Assembly (NCBI GenBank): GCA_947492385.1
Contig: CANLMX010000001.1
Span: 62,001-126,000 of the forward strand
Direction: 5' to 3'
Source of the DNA: Planctomycetaceae bacterium
GTDB taxonomy: Bacteria; Planctomycetota; Phycisphaerae; Phycisphaerales; SM1A02
DNA length: 64,000 bases
Of this stretch, positions 29,270 through 38,474 are shown piece after piece. A program made the position numbers and the translations under genes. Numbering within the stretch: position 1 is the stretch's first letter; every line of letters starts with the position of its first letter. Below the pieces are notes generated by a model. It was not told where the DNA came from. It did not search any database and was given only the letters and a program-made list of their open reading frames with translations.

Positions 29270-31676
29270 CGGAATCCGCCTGCGGCGCCTCGATGATCAC
29301 GATGACCCTGCGACGCGACCCCGGGATGTCCGCGTCTCCCTTGAGCCAGTAGCCCTCAGGGTCCAAATCCTTGGCAGCCGCACCCGCTTCTGCCGGAGAC
29401 GCTGGCAACGATGCCCGAAGGCGACCGGGGCGCACCGGTCGCCCGCCCGCCCGAACCCGAACACCGTCAGGGAATCCGGAGAGCCATTTCTCAAGGCGTG
29501 CCGCGTACTCGCCTGCCGCGGCGCGGGACACCAGACCACCCCCCGCCCCGGCAGCACCCGGAAGCAGCGACTCCACGCGATCGGGAGGGACCAGCACCGC
29601 CCAACGGCGCGCGGATCCGGGGCCGAGCGGCGAGGGTGACCAATCCGGCAGATCGAACACCGCGCGCTCACCCTTCACGGGTGCCGCCACGATCCGCGGC
29701 GCAGGCCCCGCGACGCTTCCAACGCCGCCGAAGACGAGCACGGAGGCCAGAGCGGCAGAAAGCAGCAGCGCAACCGCCCACGATGCCTTGGCGACCGTTC
29801 CCACCAGCGGTTCGTGGAGCGCGGTCTCGCCGAGGCCGGAAGCCTCCACTCGATCCGCGTCGAGCATCCCGCGCCAGTCACCGCGCCGGAAAGCATCCAG
29901 CGTGCGTGATCGCGGCTGCGCGCCGGTGATTCGTTTGAGCATGAACCTGCCGCATGTCTCACACAGAATCTTCAGCGACCGAGCTTCCTCCGGCGTCGCA
30001 TCGCGAGCCTCAATGAACGTTCGCCAGTGCGCCACGATCGCAGCCCGAAACGCAGCCTCGTCGAGGAACTCACACTGGAACGCGGCTTCCTTGATGCGGA
30101 ACTCCGCGTACGGATCGAGGCGGATCGCGAACCAAGGGGGGGATCCCCCGGTACCGGCGCGTCGAGCGAGATCACGCAGAAGGTTCTGATCCTCGGCCGA
30201 CAGCATCTCCGCAATGCGCTGCGCAAGACGCGGATCGCGCCGCTCCGGGACGAGTTGCTCAGCCACGCGCACCAGCCATCCACGCATCGGCGAAAAGCGA
30301 TCCGCTGCGGCCTCCATCTGCTCCCACTCGTGATCGGCCAGCCCCGCCACAAGGTCCGCCAACCATTGCGGCAGCGACGGGTGAGCCCGAAGGCCGCGGA
30401 GGATGGAGTGAACGGACGGAAGGCTCGCGAGCGTCGATGCCTGGTTGAAGTACAGCACCCTGCACTGCTCGAACCAGGCGAGGAGGGCCTCAGCGCCGGC
30501 AGGTGCAGCCAACCCTCGGAGCTCGAGTTCGAGGAGCCTTCGGAACACCCTCGATTCGTACCCGGGTCCCCCGTGAAGGTCCAACTCGCCGCGGAGAACA
30601 TCCTCGGCACCGGGACCCTCCAGCAGCCCGGCCCGCCGGACGGAATCAAGGACCGTCGGACGCGACCTGCGCCCTTCGCCGAGCTCGACCATCAGCCGAA
30701 GCATCCGATCCCACTGAGGACCGGAGACGGAAGCTGCGTAGGCCCACTGCAACCACGGGTCCTCGAGCTTCGGCAGTTCGGCCTGGAGTCGGTCGATCCA
30801 GTCGAGATCCCGCAGGTCGAGATCGAAGCCGAGCCACGCCCGCGCGCGTCGAAACACCGGGAGCTCGACCAGTTCATCGACCCGACGGGTTCCGCGGCCG
30901 GGGCGCAAGACGAGGGCGAGTCCCGCGGCTCCCGAGACTTCCGCGCGCATCGCCTGCAGGTCCTGAGGGGAGAGACCGGCGGACTCGGCGAGGTCACCCA
31001 GCACGAACTCGTCGTCGTCCCCGAGGCACGCGGCAGCGTGCACGACGCAGAGGTGGAACTGAGCAAGCGCGGACGGCGCGCCGCCCGACATCCGAGCGAG
31101 CCCAAGCCTCACCGCCTCCCCCGAGAGCGAGAAAATCAATGTGCCCGGCATCTGCGAGCTCGCCGGATAGGCCGCCAGACGAACCAACTGTCCTGGATGC
31201 ACGCCGCGCACGGCGTCGAACCGTCCGTCGGCCATGGCCGCGACGGCGATCCGCCGCTGGTCGATCGGCAACTCCGGCATCAGGAGCCACGTTCCCGGGG
31301 CGCCCCCCCACTTGAGCATCGATGCGGCAAGGAGCCGCGCCGCGCCACGCTCGGCATCGTCCAGCCCGGCGCCGACGCGCTTCACGGTCGACTCGGTCGC
31401 GGACCTCAACGGAGCAACGAACTGCTCCGGAGACATGCCGGCCGCGCGCAGGCGACGGAGGCGATCCTCCTGGTGCAGCTGGCGGAACGCCTCAGCAGGA
31501 TTCCTCTCGAACCACGCCGAGATCACCGCCGCGGGGATGAGGGCAAAGTCACTCCGCAGCGTCTCGTCGCCATCAACCAGGTAGGCGCGAATCGTGCAGG
31601 GAAAGCAGCGCGGCGACAGCTCCTCGCCGGTGAGCGACATTCCGCAGGTTCTGCAGTTGTTTGGCTTGCTCGCCAC
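29262..31676 (-). CDS. Zn-ribbon N-terminal, single-TM hypothetical protein
   Basis: N-term CRTCGMSLTGEELSPRCFPC; TM VAKASWAVALLLSAALASVLVFGG; conserved operon position upstream of a GTPase gene. Confidence 0.65.
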   Translation of the reverse strand: MASKPNNCRTCGMSLTGEELSPRCFPCTIRAYLVDGDETLRSDFALIPAAVISAWFERNPAEAFRQLHQEDRLRRLRAAGMSPEQFVAPLRSATESTVKRVGAGLDDAERGAARLLAASMLKWGGAPGTWLLMPELPIDQRRIAVAAMADGRFDAVRGVHPGQLVRLAAYPASSQMPGTLIFSLSGEAVRLGLARMSGGAPSALAQFHLCVVHAAACLGDDDEFVLGDLAESAGLSPQDLQAMRAEVSGAAGLALVLRPGRGTRRVDELVELPVFRRARAWLGFDLDLRDLDWIDRLQAELPKLEDPWLQWAYAASVSGPQWDRMLRLMVELGEGRRSRPTVLDSVRRAGLLEGPGAEDVLRGELDLHGGPGYESRVFRRLLELELRGLAAPAGAEALLAWFEQCRVLYFNQASTLASLPSVHSILRGLRAHPSLPQWLADLVAGLADHEWEQMEAAADRFSPMRGWLVRVAEQLVPERRDPRLAQRIAEMLSAEDQNLLRDLARRAGTGGSPPWFAIRLDPYAEFRIKEAAFQCEFLDEAAFRAAIVAHWRTFIEARDATPEEARSLKILCETCGRFMLKRITGAQPRSRTLDAFRRGDWRGMLDADRVEASGLGETALHEPLVGTVAKASWAVALLLSAALASVLVFGGVGSVAGPAPRIVAAPVKGERAVFDLPDWSPSPLGPGSARRWAVLVPPDRVESLLPGAAGAGGGLVSRAAAGEYAARLEKWLSGFPDGVRVRAGGRPVRPGRLRASLPASPAEAGAAAKDLDPEGYWLKGDADIPGSRRRVIVIIEAPQADSDA

Positions 31677-31717
31677 GGGCTATGCGACTCCGGAAGGTGC
31701 TGGCGCGATCGAGGAAC

Positions 31718-34477
31718 TCACGGTCGAAGGAGGGATTCCAGCTGCTCGAGCCTCGAACCGAGCGAGTCGGCCCCCTGGTCGACGACGACGGTCCTGACAA
31801 GCGAGCCCCGGAGTTCCCCGACGGTCGCGCGCAGGCGCGAGCGAAGCATACCGAGGTCTCCGTTGCCAGCCCGCGCCGCACCGGCCGGATCCACGAGCCC
31901 GGCGTACACGTCCGGGAGGCGGTGCCGCCAGTGCGAGAGGATCTTCGCAGACGATGCATGTGCCGGCCGGCGGGTCGGCTGGGCATCCGGAAGCTGCTGC
32001 ACGACGGGCGGCGGGTTGTCGAGCCACACGATGCAGCGGTTCCAGGTCGTGCTCACCAACGCGGCGAGCACGGGGCTGGCCGCCAGGGCATCGGGATTCA
32101 GCGCCTCGAACATGGCGGACACCGGGGTCCGGACGCGGTTTCGGAACCAGTCGGAGCCGGGCATGGCGGCGAAGTGCTGCTTCAGCGAGAGCAACGCGTC
32201 GCGCTTCGCGTCGGATCCCTGCGGCTGCCGGAGCGAGGTCGCCAGCGCATGCTGCGAGTTGAGGCGCGACTCCAGCCGGTCGACGAATCCCTCGGACATC
32301 TTGCGGTAGAAGGTGTCGAACTTGAGCACGCCCACCTCGCCGGGGTCGATTCGCCCGACGTCCGCTGCCGCCGCGCGGCACGCCCGCTGCACGTCGATCG
32401 GCGAGACCTGGAGCGCACGCAGGAAGACGGCCACCGGGTTCCGGCTGCCGGCCAACACGACTTCGAGCGCACCGACATCCAAGAGCGCTTCCTGGCGCGC
32501 CAACTCCGCGCGTCCGCTCGCATCGGGCCCCAGATAGTCGCGATTGGCGGCGGCGACGATGGGCGCCAGCTCCGCGAGGGCCTGCCCGACGAGCCGACCC
32601 TCACGGTCGACCGAGGCCACTGCCTTGGCAAGGGAGCCGAAGAGCGCATCGACGTCCTCGGGCGATCGGAACAAACGATCGAAGGCTTCGCCCGGCTCCG
32701 CCACGTGGGACAGCACGGACTGGTCTGAGAGGTACGAGGCGCGAATCCGCTGGAGCGCAGTTGCCTGCTCCGGCGCGAGGTACGAGTGCAGCGTCACCGC
32801 CCCGTGCGCGTCCGGGTTGTGCACCCAGTGCACCCGGCGGAACGGGCCGCCCGGCCATTTCTTCAGCCACGGAAGTTCGCAGCAGTACTCCTTCTCGAGC
32901 TCGCGAAGGCGACCGCCGAAGAGCGAGCCAACATTGCCCGCTTCGTTGATGAGCATGTCGGACTTGGACACGGCGACGACGAGCGGGGGATCGACCCGGC
33001 GAGGGCGCGGCTCATGGTCGAACCGCGCGCCGGGCTCGTGGGAGGCCTCCGCATCCGAAGTCTCGCGCGAGTACCAGGCGCCAAATGCCCTCCGTACGAC
33101 CGGACCCGCGTTGAGTGGGCCGTTCCCGGTGACGACGAGGCAGAGGGCGCTGCAGTCCTCGAGCCCGATGCCCGCCAGGAACAGGTAGTTGAGCTTCCCG
33201 CGTCGGAAGACGTCCAGCGCGCGCTGCAACGGATTCTGGACCTTGCCGAACTTGCCATCCGCAAACGTCGGACGCGCACCGGGGTAGTCGAGCACATCGA
33301 TCGCTTCGGCATCCGCATCGGCGCCAACCAGCAGCGGCAACTCGACCTCACGGATCAGCGCGCAGAGATGCGACCTCGGGATCCCCGCCTGGATCAGTTC
33401 GCCGTGGCCGGAGGGAAAGCGCACCGCGACCGAGCGGGACGCACCCCACTCGTCGACGTCGATGTTTCGGACATCAAGCAGCGAGTGGTGCTGCGGGTGG
33501 TCGCTACGGCAGACGTCGGTGGCCCCGATGAAGACCTCGCCCGCGCCGCGCGACGCGCACATTGACTCGAGCAGGCGCTGGAAGACGTCCGTCAGCTCTC
33601 GCTGACCCGACCAGAGCATCCCGACGAATCGAAGGTACGGGCAACGATCCGATGCACGCGGATCCCAGACAGGGCGCCGCGCCGCGAGGTAGAGCTCCCG
33701 CAGGTACTCGCGCCAGCCCGACTCGATCAGGTCGCGCGCCCGCGGCTCCGGAGAGGACTCGCCTCCCCATTGCTCCGAGAGAAAGGCCCAGGCCACGAGC
33801 AGCTGTCCGACGAATCCCTCGGGATCCGGTTCGGTCTCGGCCTTCCGCAGCCGGGTCATCTCCTGGTGGACCCCGACGCGAGTGCCTTCGTACTTCGTAT
33901 CGCCTGCGTTTCCGAGCGCAAGCGAGACGATCAGGTCCGACTGCGTCAGCGTTCGTGCGCGAAAGCACCCGGCTGGCACGCCGGCGGCGGGGGTCGTCGT
34001 GAGCCGGCAGATGACGCCGGTCGACTCGGTGCCGGCGATCGGGTTCAGCCACCGCGCGAACTCGATCGCCCCCGGATGCCCGTCTGCCGCCCACGGACCG
34101 ACTGACCCGTTCGACGAAGGATCCCGGACCAGGAGCGAACCGGTTGCGGTCATGCTCGCACCGAGACCCTGCCCGATCCTGCTCACGAGGTTGCTCTTGC
34201 CGCACTGGCTCTCACCGTAGAACCCGACGGACTTTCGCAGCCGCGCGGCCTTGGAGAGCTGCTCCAGCCGACATCGGCCCGAGAGGAGAGCCATTCGGTG
34301 CTCTCCCGAGAGTCCGCGGTCCGAACCGAATCGAGCGATCCAGGTGTCCCTGCCATCGGCAAAGGAACGCGCGGCGTCGATGAAACGAACGATGGGGTGT
34401 TCTGGCAGTCCGGACGTTCCGTTCTCTGGCATGTGTTCGGTACTCGGGTCGGAGGAAGAGGTGAATGTCTCAGGCAT
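31718..34477 (-). CDS. Virulence factor SrfC-like P-loop GTPase
   Basis: VGFYGESQCGKSNLVSRIG; GTESTGVICRLT; VLDYPGA; VVAVSKSDM; neighbour of an SrfB-like gene. Confidence 0.82.
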   Translation of the reverse strand: MPETFTSSSDPSTEHMPENGTSGLPEHPIVRFIDAARSFADGRDTWIARFGSDRGLSGEHRMALLSGRCRLEQLSKAARLRKSVGFYGESQCGKSNLVSRIGQGLGASMTATGSLLVRDPSSNGSVGPWAADGHPGAIEFARWLNPIAGTESTGVICRLTTTPAAGVPAGCFRARTLTQSDLIVSLALGNAGDTKYEGTRVGVHQEMTRLRKAETEPDPEGFVGQLLVAWAFLSEQWGGESSPEPRARDLIESGWREYLRELYLAARRPVWDPRASDRCPYLRFVGMLWSGQRELTDVFQRLLESMCASRGAGEVFIGATDVCRSDHPQHHSLLDVRNIDVDEWGASRSVAVRFPSGHGELIQAGIPRSHLCALIREVELPLLVGADADAEAIDVLDYPGARPTFADGKFGKVQNPLQRALDVFRRGKLNYLFLAGIGLEDCSALCLVVTGNGPLNAGPVVRRAFGAWYSRETSDAEASHEPGARFDHEPRPRRVDPPLVVAVSKSDMLINEAGNVGSLFGGRLRELEKEYCCELPWLKKWPGGPFRRVHWVHNPDAHGAVTLHSYLAPEQATALQRIRASYLSDQSVLSHVAEPGEAFDRLFRSPEDVDALFGSLAKAVASVDREGRLVGQALAELAPIVAAANRDYLGPDASGRAELARQEALLDVGALEVVLAGSRNPVAVFLRALQVSPIDVQRACRAAAADVGRIDPGEVGVLKFDTFYRKMSEGFVDRLESRLNSQHALATSLRQPQGSDAKRDALLSLKQHFAAMPGSDWFRNRVRTPVSAMFEALNPDALAASPVLAALVSTTWNRCIVWLDNPPPVVQQLPDAQPTRRPAHASSAKILSHWRHRLPDVYAGLVDPAGAARAGNGDLGMLRSRLRATVGELRGSLVRTVVVDQGADSLGSRLEQLESLLRP

Positions 34478-34489
34478 GGCGCGGAAGGG

Positions 34490-36784
34490 TCACTTGCTTG
34501 GAACCTCGGCCGCGGAGCCCTTCGCACCGGGCGACGTCGAGACGAAGACCACGGGACAGCCGTCAGGAAGATCCCGAGGAGCGTTTTGGGCGACGTTTGG
34601 CATTCCATCGATCACGTCTCCGATCTTTTTCGGCTCTCCCCCCACCACGGCAAAGAGCGTTCCTCGCCGAGCACCGGCCGCGACGACCCCGAATGTCGGA
34701 CACACAAAGGGAGACCCTTCCTTCGTTTGGCCATCCCAGACGCCAAACAGCGTAATGGCATTATCAATCCTCGCACCGCTCGACCATGCAGACAAGTGGT
34801 CCTTTACCTTTTTCCACTTCATATGGAACGTCTCCGTCGATTGCGAAGGCTTTTGGTGTTTGGCCCACGCGTCTCGCGCCTCCTTCAACTGCCTGCGTGA
34901 CTCATTCAATCCAGACGGACTCGGTTTGAGCTTGCTTAGTTCCTCGAGTGCTGAGTTCAAAGAGTCGAGTACCTTCGATACAAGTGGTTCCGCGAGGACC
35001 GGCGGCAGATTTAACTTGCCTGACTCTGTCGCGATTGAAATCGCATTACTTGCGGGTTTCGCGCCGTTGGCCGCGGGGATCAGTCGCTTGTCAAGATCCA
35101 ACATCCATTCCCAGAGTATTCGAACGGTGGACTTCGAATCTAACTCTGGTAGCCGAGCGAGATCTTTCCCTAGCGAGAGCTCCGATCTCTGTTCGAACTT
35201 CGGTGGCGATCCTTGCGGATTGACGAGGTGTTCACCCCTATTGTTGAATAGTTTCTTCGGCCATCCAACCGCCTGCGCACTGTTCAAATCATCCACCGGG
35301 CACCAGTAAAATCCGGGCGACACGTTAACGAACCCAGGCGGTTGAGTGATTTGGATTGCTGTGTAGTCCAGAGGGCCCTTCAGCGCCTCGCGCCAACGCT
35401 GCGAAATCCGTTGATCGATCGCGGCTGTCGTCTGGCGCTCCAGATCTTTCATCGCGCGCCGGGTGTGGTCGACATCGAGGCGATCCTCCTTACTCAATGT
35501 CTCCAACAACTTTCCGTCAACCGGCCAATACTCCAGCGCGACCGCGAGCTGGGTAGCCTTGCTTTCGAGCCTTTTCTTCCGCTCGAAATCCTTGATCTGG
35601 CCCTCAAGTTTCTTGGCCTCCCGTTGGGCAGCTTCGGGATCTACTTGGCCCTTTACCTTCTCCTCGGCGGTCTTCAGCTTCTCCACGGCGGTCTTCAGCT
35701 TCTCACCGGCGGTCTTCAGCTCCTCCTTGGCGGTGTTCAGCTCCTCCTTGGCGGTGTTCAGCTTCTCCTCGGCAACTCGGCGAGCCGCTTCCGCTTCGGC
35801 CGTCTGCTTCCTCAAGTCTTCAACTTCGCGGCTACTCGCGGTCGCTCCGGCGGGCTGCGCTGCCGGAACGCTCTCGAGAGACCCGCTCGATTGCTGAGCC
35901 GCCATCGGCAATGACCCCGAGCTCCGCTGCTGTTCTTGCTGCGAAGGCCCCTTCGAACTGGGACTCATCGCCCGCCCGCACAACAAGCCAACCACGACCG
36001 CGAGACCCACCACCGCCACGCGGAACGCCCAGTCCAGCGCCTTCGAGCGGGGCCGACTTCGCACCGCGATCGTCACGCCCGCGGTCGACTTCGCGACGAC
36101 GGGTCGGCCCGATGCGCCAGCGGCCTGTTGCTTCGGTGCCCCTGAGGCCGGCTGAGGGGACTCGGCGGCCCCTACGGCGTACCAGGAGCCTCTCACAACT
36201 TCGTTGGCGGGCGTCGACCCGGATCCCGGCTCCACGAGCCGGAGGCGGCTTTGAAGGAACACCGAAGCCCGCATCGCCTGCAACTCGGCGTCCGTCCATT
36301 GCAGAAGCGGGCGCATCCTCGGCGAGCGCAATCCCCAGCGCACGATGCAGAGACCCTCGTCCGTCACGACCCAGTCATCGGGATCGTCGCTGACCGTCAC
36401 GCACATCAGCATCGGGTACGTGGTGAGCAGCAGCTCGTACGGAACATCGCCGCCCCGCTCGGCCCGCCGCTGCGCTTCGTCGATGCGCTTGCGATGGAAC
36501 GCGAGGACGTCACGCAGGCCGTCGAAGGCCTGTCCCAGCGCGGCGGCAACCTCGGCAGACGTCGAGTCGTCGAGCGGTCCAGCATCCGACAGGCGAAGCC
36601 CGCTGACGAGGTATTCGGCAACCGCACCGGAACCAGAACCCATCCTGCAGCGCGCGAACGACGCCCCCATGAACAGGCGCACCCAATCCGAGTGCTCGAC
36701 CGGGGCCGCACCGCTCGCCGTGCGGGCGAGGTCGGGCGAGGGCACCGAGACGATCGACCACGATGATTGCTCGGATCCGGTCAT
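34490..36784 (-). CDS. Hypothetical TM/coiled-coil protein of the Srf-like operon
   Basis: TM ALDWAFRVAVVGLAVVVGLLCG; five tandem heptads (KLNTAKEELNTAKEELKTAGEKLKTAVEKLKTAEEKVK); no recognisable family in the C-terminal part. Confidence 0.7.
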   Translation of the reverse strand: MTGSEQSSWSIVSVPSPDLARTASGAAPVEHSDWVRLFMGASFARCRMGSGSGAVAEYLVSGLRLSDAGPLDDSTSAEVAAALGQAFDGLRDVLAFHRKRIDEAQRRAERGGDVPYELLLTTYPMLMCVTVSDDPDDWVVTDEGLCIVRWGLRSPRMRPLLQWTDAELQAMRASVFLQSRLRLVEPGSGSTPANEVVRGSWYAVGAAESPQPASGAPKQQAAGASGRPVVAKSTAGVTIAVRSRPRSKALDWAFRVAVVGLAVVVGLLCGRAMSPSSKGPSQQEQQRSSGSLPMAAQQSSGSLESVPAAQPAGATASSREVEDLRKQTAEAEAARRVAEEKLNTAKEELNTAKEELKTAGEKLKTAVEKLKTAEEKVKGQVDPEAAQREAKKLEGQIKDFERKKRLESKATQLAVALEYWPVDGKLLETLSKEDRLDVDHTRRAMKDLERQTTAAIDQRISQRWREALKGPLDYTAIQITQPPGFVNVSPGFYWCPVDDLNSAQAVGWPKKLFNNRGEHLVNPQGSPPKFEQRSELSLGKDLARLPELDSKSTVRILWEWMLDLDKRLIPAANGAKPASNAISIATESGKLNLPPVLAEPLVSKVLDSLNSALEELSKLKPSPSGLNESRRQLKEARDAWAKHQKPSQSTETFHMKWKKVKDHLSAWSSGARIDNAITLFGVWDGQTKEGSPFVCPTFGVVAAGARRGTLFAVVGGEPKKIGDVIDGMPNVAQNAPRDLPDGCPVVFVSTSPGAKGSAAEVPSK
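35665..35769 (-). repeat. Five tandem 21-bp repeats encoding coiled-coil heptads
   Basis: Unit cggcggtcttcagcttctcca and variants, exactly 21-bp period (7 codons). Confidence 0.9.
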
Positions 36785-37764
36785 GGGTTTCGGCCTTCCT
36801 TGAACTCAACGAAGATCAGCTCTCGCTCCCGTGGCGGCGGCGAAAGCTCGAGGTCGATCGTGCCACGCCGGCGCTCCTCCTCCGAACGCGGCTGCGGCAC
36901 CCGGTCCAGGGACGGAGCGACGAACGCCTGATCGAGGCTTCGCGTGAACGCCACGCCGGGGAAGAGGAGCCAGGCGAGCAACAGCGCCAGGAGAAGCAGC
37001 GCAATTCCGCCCAGCAACCACCAGATCCACTGCGGTCGGCGGGGTGCGTCCTCGGTCGCCGGGGGAATCGGAGGCGGCTCGGGATCCACACGGACGGTGG
37101 GATCGGGGATGCGACCGCCCTTGGGTCCGAAGGTCGGCGGATCCGGCTCGCGCCCCAAGCCATCATCCGCGCCGAGCGACGATGCCGCTTCCGGCTGGGG
37201 CGGAGGAGGCGGGGGAGGAGAAATGGGCGCCGGCTCTCGCGGCTCGTCTACCCCCGCTCGCGGAGGCAGGCACGCCCAGCACGCGAGACTCACGCCGCCG
37301 CGATCGTCGGCGAAGAGCACCGGATCCTTCAGCGCGTGCTCGACGGCCAGGGCGCCGAGCTCGCAGATGCTCTGGAGCGTCTCGGTCGTGCCCCGCGCAA
37401 GGCGCGCGGTCCGGCCGTCGCCGCCGACGGCGCCCAGCGCCTGCTGCGCGAGCGGCCCGATCTCAATGTCGGTGGCGCGGGGGTTCTCGTCGAGCGCTGC
37501 CCGAAGTTCCGCGGCCGCGCTGCGGAGCCGCTCGACGCAGCGACCGAGCCGTTGGACGGCAGCACCGTGGACAGGGCTGTACTGCGGCACGCGCTCACGG
37601 CCCTCCACGTGCCAGACGATCACGCGAGTACCGTCACGGCTGTCCTCGTGGCCCGCCGCGAGCATGCGATCGAAGCACGCATTGAGCGTGCGCTGGTGGG
37701 ACAGGAGCGTTCCCGCAGAGGGGACGCCGACGATCAACTCGCCCTGGCGCGGGTGCTGGATCAC
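36781..37764 (-). CDS. Pro-rich, single-TM protein of the Srf-like operon (possible SrfA-position protein)
   Basis: PPPPPPPQPE...PPPIPPATE linker followed by TM WIWWLLGGIALLLLALLLAWLLF; 4-bp overlaps with both neighbours. Confidence 0.65.
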   Translation of the reverse strand: MIQHPRQGELIVGVPSAGTLLSHQRTLNACFDRMLAAGHEDSRDGTRVIVWHVEGRERVPQYSPVHGAAVQRLGRCVERLRSAAAELRAALDENPRATDIEIGPLAQQALGAVGGDGRTARLARGTTETLQSICELGALAVEHALKDPVLFADDRGGVSLACWACLPPRAGVDEPREPAPISPPPPPPPQPEAASSLGADDGLGREPDPPTFGPKGGRIPDPTVRVDPEPPPIPPATEDAPRRPQWIWWLLGGIALLLLALLLAWLLFPGVAFTRSLDQAFVAPSLDRVPQPRSEEERRRGTIDLELSPPPRERELIFVEFKEGRNP

Positions 37765-38474
37765 GCGGTTCCACCGGTGGAGAGGTCTGCCTCGACAGTC
37801 GCCTTCGATGCAACGCGGCCCGACTGGTTTCGGAATCCGAACGTCAGGGCGCGGATGCGGCCGGAGGGATGCCCCCTCCCGACCAGCTCCTGCGCCTCGT
37901 GCTCCATGGCCCCGCGCGGCACGGAAAAGACGGCCGATCCGTTAGCGTAGCACTCGATGCCGAAGCCGAACGCCAGATGGTGGGCGGCAAGGTCGATCGC
38001 ATCCTCGCTCACCCGCGCTTCACGCGCCATCGCGTAAAGCATCGCCGAGACGTAGCGGACGGCCGCGTCGCGGCGATCTTGGAGCGGAGCCCAGCAGCGC
38101 TGCACCTCGGCGGCGTCGCTCGCCGGCCGGCTCCAGAGCGCGAGCACCGAATCAACGAGGGTCGACAGTTGCTCCAACTCCGCGCGGCGCGCCTCAGGCC
38201 ACGAGTCCGCGAGCGGCTCCAGCATGACGTTCAGGCGACTCTGCGCGTCAGCGGCTGCACCGCGCGCCAGCGCGGGCGATGGAGCGATCGGAGCCGTCGC
38301 GCCCGGAAGTCGGTCGGCTTCCGCTCGGGCGACCCGCGGATCCTGGGGACTGCCCGACGCTGCGACCACCGCTGCATGGAGTCGCTGAACGAAGGCGCGG
38401 AACGCGGGATCCGCAGCCAACGCGATGCCCGGCAGAGACTCCTTGGCAACCGCCGCCGGACGGTCCTTGCTCAT
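37761..38474 (-). CDS. Small cytoplasmic hypothetical protein of the Srf-like operon
   Basis: 237-aa ORF, 4-bp overlaps with neighbouring genes. Confidence 0.62.
   Translation of the reverse strand: MSKDRPAAVAKESLPGIALAADPAFRAFVQRLHAAVVAASGSPQDPRVARAEADRLPGATAPIAPSPALARGAAADAQSRLNVMLEPLADSWPEARRAELEQLSTLVDSVLALWSRPASDAAEVQRCWAPLQDRRDAAVRYVSAMLYAMAREARVSEDAIDLAAHHLAFGFGIECYANGSAVFSVPRGAMEHEAQELVGRGHPSGRIRALTFGFRNQSGRVASKATVEADLSTGGTA

Noticed and set aside
30027-32309. 760-aa plus-strand ORF over the Zn-ribbon/TM and SrfC genes
   Set aside because: Antisense shadow with biased composition; minus-strand ORFs are continuous, coupled and carry motifs.
35665-35769. CRISPR-like array
   Set aside because: 21-bp units are contiguous without spacers, in frame and encode heptads; no cas genes.
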